A stretch of DNA of 52,513 bases from a virus. The stretch lies in the IMG/VR virus record IMGVR_UViG_3300025151_000049, positions 1-52,513 of that record. One strand, written 5' to 3'. The notes under the pieces are model-generated. The model saw only the letters and a list, made by a program, of their open reading frames with translations, was not told the DNA's origin and made no database searches. Both the position numbers and the translations under genes were made by a program. Positions 43,789 through 52,513 of this stretch are shown piece after piece; within the stretch, counting starts at the first letter, position 1, and every line of letters starts with the position of its first letter.

Positions 43789-43871
43789 TAGATTTAATTA
43801 AACTAAAAGACTTGGGGAAACCTAGTCAAGAAAATAATAACGAAGAAACCGAAGAGAACAAAGGAGAATAA
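43785..43871 (+). CDS. Tiny acidic protein (28 aa)
   Basis: Begins in the terminase stop (ATGA) and ends just before the next ATG. Sequence MIDLIKLKDLGKPSQE then Asn/Glu-rich. Its end supplies the ribosome site of the next gene, so it may mainly serve coupling. Confidence 0.45.
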   Translation: MIDLIKLKDLGKPSQENNNEETEENKGE

Positions 43872-44333
43872 ATGGCAACAAAAGTAACGCCAGCTACGCT
43901 CACAGTTAAGGTAAGTGAAACAGTCACACTAAATGGTGTAACATATGGTGGTTCTAATACTTTTAGAAAAACATCGTGTGGACAAGTAGATCAGAGAATA
44001 ATGTCAGTAGCTCATGATAGTAATGTTGAAATAGCTTCATTTGCAGCAGCAGATGCAAAAGGTGTTGTAGTAGGAGCAAATTTAAAATATTTTAGAATTA
44101 CTAACTTAGATGATACTAACTTTATTTCAGTAATAATATATGATTCTGGAGCAGGGCATGAATGTGCTATAAAAGTAGAGCCAGGATCTAGTTATTTCTT
44201 TACAACAGATGATTTTTATGCAAATGATGATTCTGATGTAGATTTTGCAGGAACATTAATTACTGCTGAAGCAATTTACTTAAGAGCTGACACAGCTGCA
44301 TGTGATGTAGAGTATATCATAGTAACAACTTAA
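43872..44333 (+). CDS. Beta-rich structural protein, decoration-like
   Basis: 153 residues upstream of portal, with AAAGGAG. Alternating hydrophobic strands and Gly turns; no enzymatic motif. Similar in type to the proteins at 49509 and 51735, suggesting a family of head or tail surface proteins. Exact place unknown. Confidence 0.55.
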   Translation: MATKVTPATLTVKVSETVTLNGVTYGGSNTFRKTSCGQVDQRIMSVAHDSNVEIASFAAADAKGVVVGANLKYFRITNLDDTNFISVIIYDSGAGHECAIKVEPGSSYFFTTDDFYANDDSDVDFAGTLITAEAIYLRADTAACDVEYIIVTT

Positions 44334-44344
44334 TATAGGTTAAT

Positions 44345-46735
44345 ATGGCAAAACGACAAGATAAAACTGCTCAAAGAGTACAAAGAATATTTAATTCTAT
44401 AAATACTCATACAAGAGCACAATGGGAATATATAAATCAAAAAGGGTTTGATTTTTCTAACGATAACCAACTTTCAGAAGAAGAAAGAATTGTTTTAGAA
44501 GAGCAAGGAATGCCTACATTTACTATTAATAGGATTACTCCTGTTGTAGAAATGTTAAATTTTTATGCTACAGCAAACAATCCAAGATGGCAAGCAGTTG
44601 CTTCAGAAGGCAGTGATACTGATGTTGCTGCTTTATTTGCTGATTTATCAGATTATATTTGGTATAATTCTGATGCAAGTACATTATATGCAAATGCAAT
44701 AAATGATTCTATTACTAAATCAATAGGTTATTTAATGGTAGGCATTGACCATGACCAAGATCATGGAATGGGAGAAGTTGTTATAAAACAACCAGAACCA
44801 TTTGATATATTTGTAGATCCAAAATCTAGAGATATGTTATTTCAAGATGCCTCTTATATAATGACTAGAAAAATATTACCTAGAAAGCATTTAATATCTT
44901 TATATCCTGAATATAAAAGACAAATTAATAATGCTAATACTGATAATAATAATATGTATGATATGTCTGAAAAATCATACGATTCCGCTGTAAAAGATTT
45001 TGCCTATAAAGATATAGATTCAACAGAATCTGTAGATCCTTCAACTGGAGAATATGATGATTTAATTGAATGTTATGAATTGTATGAAAAAGAAAAGCTT
45101 TTATATTATAACATATTTTTTAGAATACCTCCTGATGAAGAGCAAATTTCTAAAGCTAAAGAACAAGTTGCTTTTGAAATGCAAAAAATTCAACAAGAAA
45201 TGCAAGTAGAGTTTTTAGAGCAACAACAACAAATGCAACAAGCTGTTCAAGAGGGTAAGATGTTACCTGAAAGATTTGAACTAGAAGTTAAGAAGCTTCA
45301 AGAAATGCAACAACAACAATTAGTAGCTGCTGAACAATCTATGATGAGTAGAATAGTAGAGCAAAGTTCTATTATTGACAATCAAATTGTTACAGAAAAA
45401 GAATATAAACTAATGATTAAAGATGAAGATTTTACTAAACATCTTGTTGAGGCTATATCTTTTTATCAACCTAGAATCAAATTTACAAAAGTAGTAGGAG
45501 ATAAAACTTTATATGAAAAATATCTTCCTGCTAATATAACAGAGTATCCAATAGTTCCATTTCATTTTAAATGGACAGGAACTCCTTTTCCTATCTCTGC
45601 AGTTTCTCCACTTATTGGAAAGCAAAGAGAATTAAATAAAGCACACCAAATTATGGTACACAATGCATCTCTTGGAAGTAGCTTAAGATACTTATATGAA
45701 GAAGGTGGTATAGATACTGATTATTGGGAAAAATATTCTAGTAGTCCTGGAGCTTTACTTCCAATACGTCCAGGTGCAGCAACTCCAACACCAATACAAC
45801 CAGCCCCATTGTCAAATGCATTTTTTAGTATAGTACAAGAAGGCAAAGGTGATATGGAGTATCTTGCAGGTATATACAGTTCTATGATGGGTGACACAAA
45901 TAGACAAGCAGATACTTATAGAGGTATGCTTGCTATGGATGAGTATGGAACTAGAAGAGTAAAACAATGGCTAAATAATTGTATTGAACCAGGATTAAAA
46001 CAACTTGGTACTGTAATAATGCAATACTCTCAATCTTTATATACTGCAGAAAAAGTATTTAGAGTTGTTCAGCCAAATAACATTAAAGAATCAAAAGAAG
46101 TTAGTATGAATGTACCTATTTATAATGATTATGGAGAGGTTATAGGTAAATTTAATGACTATGCTACTGCTAAATTTGATATTAGAATAGTTTCTGGATC
46201 AACCCTACCAGTTAATAGATGGGCATATCTAGAAGAATTAAAACAATTATTAAACTTAGGAGTTATTGATGATATAGCTGTTCTTGCAGAAACAGATATT
46301 AGAAATAAGGAAAATATTGTGAAAAGAAAATCTATGTATGCTCAAATGCAAAGTCAATTATCTTCTATGGAAGAAGCTCTTAAAGATAAAGAGGGTGCAA
46401 TAGAAACTCTTGAAAGGCAACTTGTTCAAGCAGGTATTAAAGGTAAAGTAATGCAAGCTGAAATGGAAATAACTAAAAAGAAAGAACAAGAAAAAGCTAA
46501 TGTTACTGTTGAAGCAAATAAAATGAAAAATAATGCTATGACTCAACAGCAGATGTTAAAAAATGCAGTTAATAATGAACAAGAGAAAGCAAAAATTAGA
46601 GCTCAAGAACTTATGGGTAGAATGCAATTGTCTGCTCAAAGTGTTCAAGATCAAGCAAATTTAGATGCACAAGCCACTAGGGCAAATGCAGCTTTAGAAA
46701 GTAAACAAAGAAAAAACGTTGGAAATGATCAATAA
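44345..46735 (+). CDS. Portal protein
   Basis: 796 residues, P22-like large portal type: starts RQDKTAQRVQRIFNSI, has 'MPTFTINRITPVVEML', 'YLMVGIDHD', the 'EPFDIFVDPKS' segment, and a long coiled-coil C-terminus rich in Gln. The C-terminal helix is the barrel or tunnel. It forms the DNA entry/exit vertex, binding TerL and later the connectors. It is followed by scaffold and capsid genes, as expected. Confidence 0.93.
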   Translation: MAKRQDKTAQRVQRIFNSINTHTRAQWEYINQKGFDFSNDNQLSEEERIVLEEQGMPTFTINRITPVVEMLNFYATANNPRWQAVASEGSDTDVAALFADLSDYIWYNSDASTLYANAINDSITKSIGYLMVGIDHDQDHGMGEVVIKQPEPFDIFVDPKSRDMLFQDASYIMTRKILPRKHLISLYPEYKRQINNANTDNNNMYDMSEKSYDSAVKDFAYKDIDSTESVDPSTGEYDDLIECYELYEKEKLLYYNIFFRIPPDEEQISKAKEQVAFEMQKIQQEMQVEFLEQQQQMQQAVQEGKMLPERFELEVKKLQEMQQQQLVAAEQSMMSRIVEQSSIIDNQIVTEKEYKLMIKDEDFTKHLVEAISFYQPRIKFTKVVGDKTLYEKYLPANITEYPIVPFHFKWTGTPFPISAVSPLIGKQRELNKAHQIMVHNASLGSSLRYLYEEGGIDTDYWEKYSSSPGALLPIRPGAATPTPIQPAPLSNAFFSIVQEGKGDMEYLAGIYSSMMGDTNRQADTYRGMLAMDEYGTRRVKQWLNNCIEPGLKQLGTVIMQYSQSLYTAEKVFRVVQPNNIKESKEVSMNVPIYNDYGEVIGKFNDYATAKFDIRIVSGSTLPVNRWAYLEELKQLLNLGVIDDIAVLAETDIRNKENIVKRKSMYAQMQSQLSSMEEALKDKEGAIETLERQLVQAGIKGKVMQAEMEITKKKEQEKANVTVEANKMKNNAMTQQQMLKNAVNNEQEKAKIRAQELMGRMQLSAQSVQDQANLDAQATRANAALESKQRKNVGNDQ

Positions 46736-46774
46736 CTTATTGTAAATTTTCAACAAAAAAAACTAGGAGAGTAA

Positions 46775-47614
46775 ATGAATAACGAAGAAAGTAGCAACTC
46801 AACACACTATAGTGAAGACCCTACTACCGATTTTTTTGAAGCAATGGAGAAAGATGTAAACTCTATGGTTTCTGAAGAATCACAAACTAAACCAACTGAA
46901 GAGAAAACCCTCGGTACAGCTACTAACAAAGCAAGAGGCCCTCAAAGAACAGATTGGAAGAAGAGGTACCAAGATTCTAGCAGAGAAGCTAAACGTATGC
47001 ATAGTGAAATGCAGGAATTGAAACCTTATGCAGCCATCATACAAGCTATGAAACAGGATGGCGGACTTGTGGAACATGTTAGAGGATATTTAACAAATGG
47101 AGGTGGGAGCGCTTCAATACAAGACCAATTAGGTCTACCAGAAGATTATGAATTTGATGCTAATGAACTTGGTGATCCAAATTCAGATTCATCTAAAGTA
47201 TTGAATGCTCACGTAGACAGCTTAGTTCAAAGTAGATTACAACAACATAATCAAGCTCAAGCTCAAGAGATGAATAAGCAAAGAATTGCTCAAGCTAGAA
47301 TGGCTGAAGAGAAAAAATTCAGAGCTAATCATCCAGACATGAGTGATGAAGAATATGAAGTTATGATACAACAAGCTAGTTCACATAGACTTTCATTAGA
47401 AGATATTCATTATATCTTAAACAGAGATTCGGCCAATAACAAGGTAGCGACTAATGTTAAGAAAGATATGGTAGAGCAAATGAAAAATGCTCGGAACATT
47501 CCAACAAGTACAAGCGGATTAAATTCTGCTCCTACTGACAGAAATCCTAATGATAGTATTTTTGACACGTTAAAAGGAGTAGATGAGGAACTTGATAACT
47601 TGTTTGGCGAATAA
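46775..47614 (+). CDS. Scaffolding protein-like
   Basis: 279 residues with GGAGAG. Acidic/polar disordered N-terminus, a long coiled-coil centre (RYQDSSREAKRMHSEMQELK; QAQEMNKQRIAQARMAEEKK) and 'DTLKGVDEELDNLFGE' at the C-terminus. The place between portal and major capsid is typical of scaffold proteins. It would template procapsid assembly and then leave. Confidence 0.75.
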   Translation: MNNEESSNSTHYSEDPTTDFFEAMEKDVNSMVSEESQTKPTEEKTLGTATNKARGPQRTDWKKRYQDSSREAKRMHSEMQELKPYAAIIQAMKQDGGLVEHVRGYLTNGGGSASIQDQLGLPEDYEFDANELGDPNSDSSKVLNAHVDSLVQSRLQQHNQAQAQEMNKQRIAQARMAEEKKFRANHPDMSDEEYEVMIQQASSHRLSLEDIHYILNRDSANNKVATNVKKDMVEQMKNARNIPTSTSGLNSAPTDRNPNDSIFDTLKGVDEELDNLFGE

Positions 47615-47620
47615 CTAATT

Positions 47621-47658
47621 TAATAGCCAGACTTAAAAACATGAAAGGGAGTCTATTA
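47621..47658 (+). other. Possible RNA hairpin around the capsid ribosome site
   Basis: TAATAG (47621-47626) can pair with CTATTA (47653-47658), or AGACT (47629-47633) with AGTCT (47650-47654); the AAGGGAG ribosome site lies in the loop. May tune capsid translation; could also be chance. Confidence 0.25.
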
Positions 47659-49172
47659 TGGCTTTAAACGATTATGTACAGTTATCGGAATTAGGACAAG
47701 CGGATGTGCTTTCGAATGGTCCTGGTACTTCAACAGCTAATGTTGATACTGGTGATCTTCGTAGAAAGTATAACTTTGGTGACAGAGTTTCTGAACTTTC
47801 GATTGCACAAGATCCTTTTTTCCGATTTGTATCAAAAGTAGGTAAAAAACCTACAGACGATCCTTCTTTCAAATTTACTGAAAAAAGAGGGTCATATCAT
47901 AAAAGATATGCATATGTTGGTGCAGCAAAAAACAATTCTGGATCTTGGGTTACAACTTCTGACCTAGGTGCAGCTCCTGCTGTTTCGGACACATTGTATG
48001 TTCGTATGATAACAGACTATAAAAATTCTGGAAACCTTCAGAATGTTTATGGTAACACAGCAAACGATTTTGCAATTGGTGCTTCTGGCACTATGCCAAA
48101 ATTCTTTTTAGCTGGTCAATTAGTAAAAATACCTATGGCAGCTTCTGCAGGTGGTGATGTTACAGATTATCTTATTGGTAAAGTTGCAGCAACTCCAGTT
48201 GAATATGCTTATGCAGGTTCAGGTGATGACGCAACTGGCACATCAGCAAATCCTGATATGGTAGAATTACAATTAACAGTTATAAAAGCAGGTACTCGAT
48301 ACTTATCTGTATCAGCAAATATAGATGATGGAAATTATGTTCAAGCTACTAAAGAAATAGCAGCTACATTAGAACCACAAAGAACTTATGTTGTTGGTAC
48401 TGCTCACGCTGAAGGTTCTGGTTATCCTGAAACATGGATGGATCAACCATACTCTACTCAATATGGTGTTACTCAGATTTTTAAAACATCATGTGCTATG
48501 ACTAATACTGCAAGAGCAACGTCTCTTAAATATGAGTCTAATGAGTGGGCTAGAATCTGGAAAGAAAAGCTAATTGAGCATAAGTTTGATATTGAAACTT
48601 CGTTGTTATTTGGTACTCAAAGTGAAACTTATAACACAACACAAGGTGCTGTAGATTATATTCTTAATTATGGTAATCAATTTAGTTTAGACACAGCAAC
48701 TAAGACTTCTGATGATTTCTTAGATGATATGTCTAACTACATGGATCCAAGATATAACTCTCAAAGCGCTAATGTTTTCTTCTGTAATACAGCAGTATAT
48801 AACTGGTTACATAAAATGGGTGGATACTTCAAGAATAATCTTGAAATTTCTTCTAATTTTAGATCAGACATTGCTATGACTGGTAAGAAAAAAGTGTTTG
48901 GTGTAGATATTACTACATTCTCAACACCTTATGGTGACATGAATGTTGCAAGAAATATCCACTTAGATGGAACTAACATTAAAATGCTTGGTATTGATAT
49001 GAAGCATTGCGCGTATCGTCCACTTGTGGGCAACGGTGTTAACAGAGATACTTCAGTTTATGTAGGTGTGCAAACACTTGAAAACTCAGGTATTGACCGT
49101 AGAGTTGACTTAATCTTAACTGAAGCTGGGATGGAATGGGCTATGCCTGAATCTCACGCTATTTGGTTATAA
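47658..49172 (+). CDS. Major capsid protein
   Basis: 504 residues. Follows scaffold, has strong ribosome site, and shows capsid features: long N-terminal arm ('YNFGDRVSELSIAQDPFFRF'), beta-rich core, conserved-type 'DYILNYGNQFSLDTATK' helix region and 'RVDLILTEAGMEWAMPESHAIWL' end. HK97-like fold is inferred. It forms the icosahedral shell. Confidence 0.88.
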   Translation: MALNDYVQLSELGQADVLSNGPGTSTANVDTGDLRRKYNFGDRVSELSIAQDPFFRFVSKVGKKPTDDPSFKFTEKRGSYHKRYAYVGAAKNNSGSWVTTSDLGAAPAVSDTLYVRMITDYKNSGNLQNVYGNTANDFAIGASGTMPKFFLAGQLVKIPMAASAGGDVTDYLIGKVAATPVEYAYAGSGDDATGTSANPDMVELQLTVIKAGTRYLSVSANIDDGNYVQATKEIAATLEPQRTYVVGTAHAEGSGYPETWMDQPYSTQYGVTQIFKTSCAMTNTARATSLKYESNEWARIWKEKLIEHKFDIETSLLFGTQSETYNTTQGAVDYILNYGNQFSLDTATKTSDDFLDDMSNYMDPRYNSQSANVFFCNTAVYNWLHKMGGYFKNNLEISSNFRSDIAMTGKKKVFGVDITTFSTPYGDMNVARNIHLDGTNIKMLGIDMKHCAYRPLVGNGVNRDTSVYVGVQTLENSGIDRRVDLILTEAGMEWAMPESHAIWL

Positions 49173-49183
49173 GGAGGTTAATT

Positions 49184-49498
49184 ATGGCAATTCCAATGTA
49201 TGGACAAAACAAACAAGGTGATAATTTAAACTTATTTGCCAATGCTTTGTTAGCGTCTAAAACACATGATTATGGAAGTTTAGGTGACGAAGCTGACGAA
49301 GCTACAACAGTAGATTGTCCTGGCGCTGCTTTAGGTGATTTTGCATTAGCTTCTTTAAGCATAGATAATGAAGACATTATTATGTCTGCATCTGTCTCTG
49401 CTGCTGATGTAGTTACTGTAAATGCTAAAAACATTGGTGGCACCACTAAGGATTTAGGGTCTGCTACTATTCGTGTTTTAGTTATTAAAAAAGCATAG
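49184..49498 (+). CDS. Small capsid-associated/decoration protein (104 aa)
   Basis: Start at ATG 49184 behind TAAGGAGG, 11 bases after the capsid stop. Beta-rich, acidic ('DEADEATTVDCPGAALGDF'), ending KDLGSATIRVLVIKKA. Head decoration or stabilising protein by position. Confidence 0.65.
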   Translation: MAIPMYGQNKQGDNLNLFANALLASKTHDYGSLGDEADEATTVDCPGAALGDFALASLSIDNEDIIMSASVSAADVVTVNAKNIGGTTKDLGSATIRVLVIKKA

Positions 49499-49508
49499 GA
49501 GGTAGATA

Positions 49509-49931
49509 ATGGCTGACGGAAGTGGAACTAAGATAGCTGGCAGAGCAAATTATCAAACTGGAGAATATATCTTCAAAATGAATGATTCTGCAGCTTCTAC
49601 ACATAACCTAGAACCTGGAGATAGTGGAAAAACTTATTTAGTTCATTGCACTGTTGCCAGAACAATTAATTTACCAGCACCAACAGCTGGAGTTAGTTAC
49701 AAATTTGTTGTAACTGATTCTACTGCTGAAAGTACTATTAATGCTGAAAGTACTCAGTTATATGGAGTATTTACAGATGATAACGATTCAACTAATATGG
49801 CTGGAAGCACTACTATTACTATTGGTACTAGTGCTGCTTTAGGTGATTGGTTAGAGTTAGTTAGTGATGGTACTAACTGGTATGTTAAAGGTCAGTGTCA
49901 GCATGCAAGTGCAGGATTTACTGTAAGTTAG
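49509..49931 (+). CDS. Small structural protein with beta-sandwich (140 aa)
   Basis: ATG behind ATAGGAGGT. 'YLVHCTVARTINLPAPTAG ... YKFVVTDST ... WLELVSDGTNWYVKGQC' is a repeat-like beta pattern common in phage decoration or fibre-domain proteins (residues NLPAPT and TNWYV). Probably a capsid accessory. Confidence 0.6.
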   Translation: MADGSGTKIAGRANYQTGEYIFKMNDSAASTHNLEPGDSGKTYLVHCTVARTINLPAPTAGVSYKFVVTDSTAESTINAESTQLYGVFTDDNDSTNMAGSTTITIGTSAALGDWLELVSDGTNWYVKGQCQHASAGFTVS

Positions 49932-49955
49932 TATCTTAGTAATCATAAATTGTTC

Positions 49956-49998
49956 TGCCCCCCGCTGGGATTCTTCTCTCCCCCTGGGGGGTGGGGCA
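49956..49998 (+). terminator. GC-rich hairpin after the capsid cassette
   Basis: TGCCCC (49956-49961) pairs with GGGGCA (49993-49998), with further C-run/G-run pairing inside (CCCC-CTG-GGGG). It is by far the most GC-rich stretch in the window, followed by AAATAAAGG with no U-run. Candidate RNA terminator or stability element that separates high capsid expression from connector genes. Confidence 0.55.
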
Positions 49999-50011
49999 AA
50001 TAAAGGATAAA

Positions 50012-50752
50012 ATGACAATATTAGAAAAAACAAAACAATTAGTTCCAGAAGGTGTAGACGAAGTATCTGATGACTTTATTTTATCTTCATTAGAGGCAGG
50101 AGCTATAGAAATAAGTAATAGAGTTTTAGCTTTAAAACCAGCTGAATTGCCATTATTTTCAGAAACTAAAACAGTTGAAGATGAAAATGGTGTGTTAGTA
50201 TCTGGTGAAATTGTATCTGTTGTTAGGGAAAATGGTACAAAAGGGAATTATGAGCCTTGTAGTATTGTTGAGCCAACATTTAGATTTAAAGTAACAGATA
50301 CAGAGAGTTTGTTTTATAAGTCAAAATTTAATCCAGGATTTTATATTATACAAAAAGATAAAGAATTAGACCATACAGATACTTCAGGAACATCGGATGA
50401 TGGATCGTTTGAAGAGGGAGTAAGATTATATATTGTACCGTCACCTTCTTATGAAGAATCAACAACATATGAAAGAGGTTATGTTACAATAAGAAAAACA
50501 GATTATGTTATTGACAGTGATTCAGAAAATTTACTATATTTTCCTAGTAAATATGAATACTTATTGCCTTTATATGCAGCAATAAAGATTATTGAACATA
50601 AATTAAATCAATTAACATTTGAAGATGAAGATCAAGAATTGACAGAAACAATAGAAAAAGCAATGGAAAGTTACCTAACTCAATATACTAATGCATTTGC
50701 ATATATGGGTTCTACAACATCAGCTAAAAAAGGAGATGATGATGAAAGTTAA
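50012..50752 (+). CDS. Head-tail connector/adaptor-like protein
   Basis: 246 residues, ATG 50012 behind AAAGG. Helical, with 'LSSLEAGAIEISNRVLAL' and an acidic C-terminus. Position after capsid and before another connector-like protein suggests adaptor. No specific motif. Confidence 0.6.
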   Translation: MTILEKTKQLVPEGVDEVSDDFILSSLEAGAIEISNRVLALKPAELPLFSETKTVEDENGVLVSGEIVSVVRENGTKGNYEPCSIVEPTFRFKVTDTESLFYKSKFNPGFYIIQKDKELDHTDTSGTSDDGSFEEGVRLYIVPSPSYEESTTYERGYVTIRKTDYVIDSDSENLLYFPSKYEYLLPLYAAIKIIEHKLNQLTFEDEDQELTETIEKAMESYLTQYTNAFAYMGSTTSAKKGDDDES

Positions 50753-51023
50753 AGAATTAATGGAAAGAGTAGGTAGCAATCAAACTGGTAGAATAATTGC
50801 TTATATAAAAGATGGATTAAAAGAAATAAATGTATTATCAGAAACACATATTAGAAATGCTAAAATAGATATAACAGCAGATAAAAGGTTTTATGAGTTT
50901 CCTAATGAAATGTTAAAAATATTAGAAATTAGATGTAAAAATCATTTAAACAGTAAAGATGAGTATAGACAAGTCCCAAGACTTATATATGAACCTACTG
51001 TTAAAGATGCAGATGGAGTATAA
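50742..51023 (+). CDS. Small head-completion/connector-like protein (93 aa)
   Basis: ATG 50742 behind AAAGGAG, overlapping the previous gene by 11 bases. 'RIIAYIKDGLKEINVLSE...FYEFPNEMLKILEIR' has the style of connector adaptors (YI.DGL.EIN, Y.FP.EM). It probably binds the portal ring. Confidence 0.6.
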   Translation: MKVKELMERVGSNQTGRIIAYIKDGLKEINVLSETHIRNAKIDITADKRFYEFPNEMLKILEIRCKNHLNSKDEYRQVPRLIYEPTVKDADGV

Positions 51024-51689
51024 ATGGCTGTAAAACAATACGCATATTATATAAAAGGCAATAAATTTGCTATAGTAGAAAAAGATACAGAATTTGATAA
51101 TGATGTAAATAGTAAAGATTATGGTCCTGGTTCTGCTAGATCTCAATGGAAATCACCTAAAACAAGTGTGACAGATGGTATAGAATTGCAATATGTATAT
51201 AGTCCTGAATATAGAATAAATGATATTGATCATACTAATAATATTACTACTATAACGGAAGATGGTTATGGTAAAATTAGATTAACATTAGAAAGTTCTG
51301 TATCTCCTGCTCTTAGTAAAGGAGATTACATAGTTATAGATGGTCATAAAAATTTAAATGGACCTCATAAAGTTGCTCAAGATGCTTCTAGTACTAGCGT
51401 ATTTTTAACTACAAAATATAATGGAGGTGTTCAAAACTTTACTGGTACTTTACCATTTATTTATGAAGATGTAAGTTATTTGTCTGATGAAGATTCTCAA
51501 ATTGATCTTCCAGAATACCTTACAAATGCTTTAGTTTACTATGTAAAAGCTAAATTAGCAGAAGATATGAGAGATATGGATGGGAGAGAGTATTTTTTAA
51601 GAGAATTTAAAAGAATTTTAGAAAAACATAACAATACTCGTGTTGCAGGTGTTAGAAGAATGGCAACAGGAGTTCATTCAATAAGATAA
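51024..51689 (+). CDS. Tail/connector structural protein (221 aa)
   Basis: ATG directly after the previous stop. Beta-rich N-terminal half ('YIVIDGHKNLNGPHKVAQD') and helical C-terminus ('YLTNALVYYVKAKLAEDM', 'YFLREFKRILEKHNN'). The helix pattern (Y.L.NALV.YVKAKLAED) is common in podovirus head-tail proteins. Confidence 0.65.
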   Translation: MAVKQYAYYIKGNKFAIVEKDTEFDNDVNSKDYGPGSARSQWKSPKTSVTDGIELQYVYSPEYRINDIDHTNNITTITEDGYGKIRLTLESSVSPALSKGDYIVIDGHKNLNGPHKVAQDASSTSVFLTTKYNGGVQNFTGTLPFIYEDVSYLSDEDSQIDLPEYLTNALVYYVKAKLAEDMRDMDGREYFLREFKRILEKHNNTRVAGVRRMATGVHSIR

Positions 51690-51734
51690 ACGAGCCTATT
51701 CACGCACAGCCAGTGCTTAGGGCAGGAGGTAAAT

Positions 51735-52100
51735 ATGGCAGGTATAAGACCAGGTGGAGCACAACATTTCACCGTACAAGAAGCACAAAATACAACTTTA
51801 GGACAAGTTGGATCAATGTTCAATGATGGAACGTCAGCAATGGTGGCTCCAACAGGACATGTATTTGTAGCAATCACATTTATAACAGATACTACTTTTG
51901 ATTCATCTGGTGGTTTAATATCAGTAGATTCAGATAGATTTGTAAATACTGAAGCTGCAGCTAATCCGCTTGATGGAAGTTCTGGTGGTTTAGCATTAGA
52001 TAATAGTAATACTTTTCCAGCAGGAATGACTATTTATGGTAGATGGACCGAAATAGATCCCGCAACTGGTTCTGGATTAATTGCTTATATAGGTAAATAG
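51735..52100 (+). CDS. Small structural protein (121 aa)
   Basis: ATG behind GGCAGGAGG. 'RPGGAQHFTVQEAQNTTLGQV' then beta-rich; short 'DGSSGGLALDNS', 'GMTIYGRWTEIDPATGSG'. Similar in style to the decoration-like genes. Ends just before the LamG gene. Confidence 0.6.
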   Translation: MAGIRPGGAQHFTVQEAQNTTLGQVGSMFNDGTSAMVAPTGHVFVAITFITDTTFDSSGGLISVDSDRFVNTEAAANPLDGSSGGLALDNSNTFPAGMTIYGRWTEIDPATGSGLIAYIGK

Positions 52101-52101
52101 T

Positions 52102-52513
52102 ATGCCAAAATTAGGAATAGGCGCATCTATGACTTCATCAGGTCTAATAACACCTGGTATAGTAACAGATGACCTCGTACTAAAGCATAAATATGATGCA
52201 GGCAGTGTAATACCTGTAAGTGACGGTGCTGCATTTTTTGATGGTTCTAATGATTATATTGTAGCTGATGGAACTTCTATAGACTTTGGAACTAATGATT
52301 TTACTTTAAGTTTATGGTTTCATCCTGTAGGAGATAATACTGAAACTTATTTTATGTCTCAACATGCAAGTAATGACGATAGGTGGTATTTTAGATTAAA
52401 CAGTGATGGTAAAGTTCATTTTTATAGTAAAATTGATGGAACTGGCGCAATAGCATTAACTGGAACTAATGTTGTAGATGCTAATTCTTGGAATCATATT
52501 GTTTTTTCTGTTG
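52102..52513 (+). CDS. LamG fibre protein, 3' end missing at the window edge
   Basis: Starts MPKLGIGASMTSSGLITPG; the LamG-like domain begins about residue 45 ('AAFFDGSNDYIVADG', 'FTLSLWF') and runs to 'WNHIVFSV' where the window ends. The ending matches the middle of a LamG domain whose last strand (FFSGMLSDFQMW) appears at the beginning of the window. Likely the N-terminus of the gene at 2-2593, with about 0.1 kb missing. Confidence 0.75.
   Translation, partial: MPKLGIGASMTSSGLITPGIVTDDLVLKHKYDAGSVIPVSDGAAFFDGSNDYIVADGTSIDFGTNDFTLSLWFHPVGDNTETYFMSQHASNDDRWYFRLNSDGKVHFYSKIDGTGAIALTGTNVVDANSWNHIVFSV

Noticed and set aside
47641-47667. Mini-ORF upstream of the capsid gene
   Set aside because: Only eight codons, without its own ribosome site; overlaps the capsid ribosome site.
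1-52513. Direct circular join of the window ends
   Set aside because: The two LamG parts are in different frames when joined and the middle strands of the domain would be absent.

Overview
The window is almost the whole genome of a tailed, podovirus-like double-stranded DNA phage of an AT-rich (probably aquatic) bacterium. This rests on a complete head gene set (small and large terminase, portal, scaffold-like protein, major capsid protein), a podovirus-type tail nozzle protein, a very large block of internal or ejected virion proteins, and no integrase, repressor or host gene. Base composition is strongly AT-rich and genes are tightly packed, with many ATGA/TAATG overlaps and good Shine-Dalgarno sites. 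The two ends of the window each carry part of a LamG-type fibre gene, so the molecule is probably circular or circularly permuted and cut inside that gene with roughly 0.1 kb missing. The host cannot be named from the sequence.

Layout. 38.98-52.5 kb and 0-25.4 kb (+ strand) form one late module: small leader genes, endolysin, TerS, TerL, portal, scaffold-like protein, capsid, decoration-like proteins, connectors, LamG fibre, small membrane proteins with a metallophosphatase, tail nozzle, fibre, then about 16 kb of virion proteins ending in a 3060-residue giant and a 955-residue protein. 25.4-38.8 kb (- strand) is the early/replication module: small unknown genes, a ubiquitin-like cassette, ERF annealase, SSB, AEP primase-helicase and a PD-(D/E)XK nuclease. 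A divergent regulatory region lies at 38.82-39.02 kb and a convergent junction at 25.37-25.43 kb. No DNA polymerase gene is recognised.

Two things stand out. First, the early module has what looks like a complete ubiquitin-like conjugation and deconjugation operon: a 72-residue beta-grasp-like protein ending SGG-DQ (34171-34389), a protein with an E2-like His...Cys signature (32748-34055), a radical SAM enzyme (31869-32738), a JAMM peptidase with all metal ligands (30822-31790) and an E1/ThiF enzyme (30172-30825). JAMM and E1 overlap by four bases. The JAMM enzyme could trim the two residues after Gly-Gly, E1 could adenylate the tail, and the E2-like protein could transfer it to a target. Second, the giant virion protein carries DFDGD, the catalytic motif of two-barrel RNA polymerases, about 400 residues after a conserved-looking SSAK segment. 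It may therefore be a virion-packaged single-chain RNA polymerase that transcribes the early module.

The early-module intergenic gaps are also unusual: almost every one contains a stem-closed element (5-12 bp), and in three cases the imperfect pair is a G-U that fits only minus-strand RNA. These could be mRNA processing sites, attenuators, or promoter hairpins for the virion polymerase.
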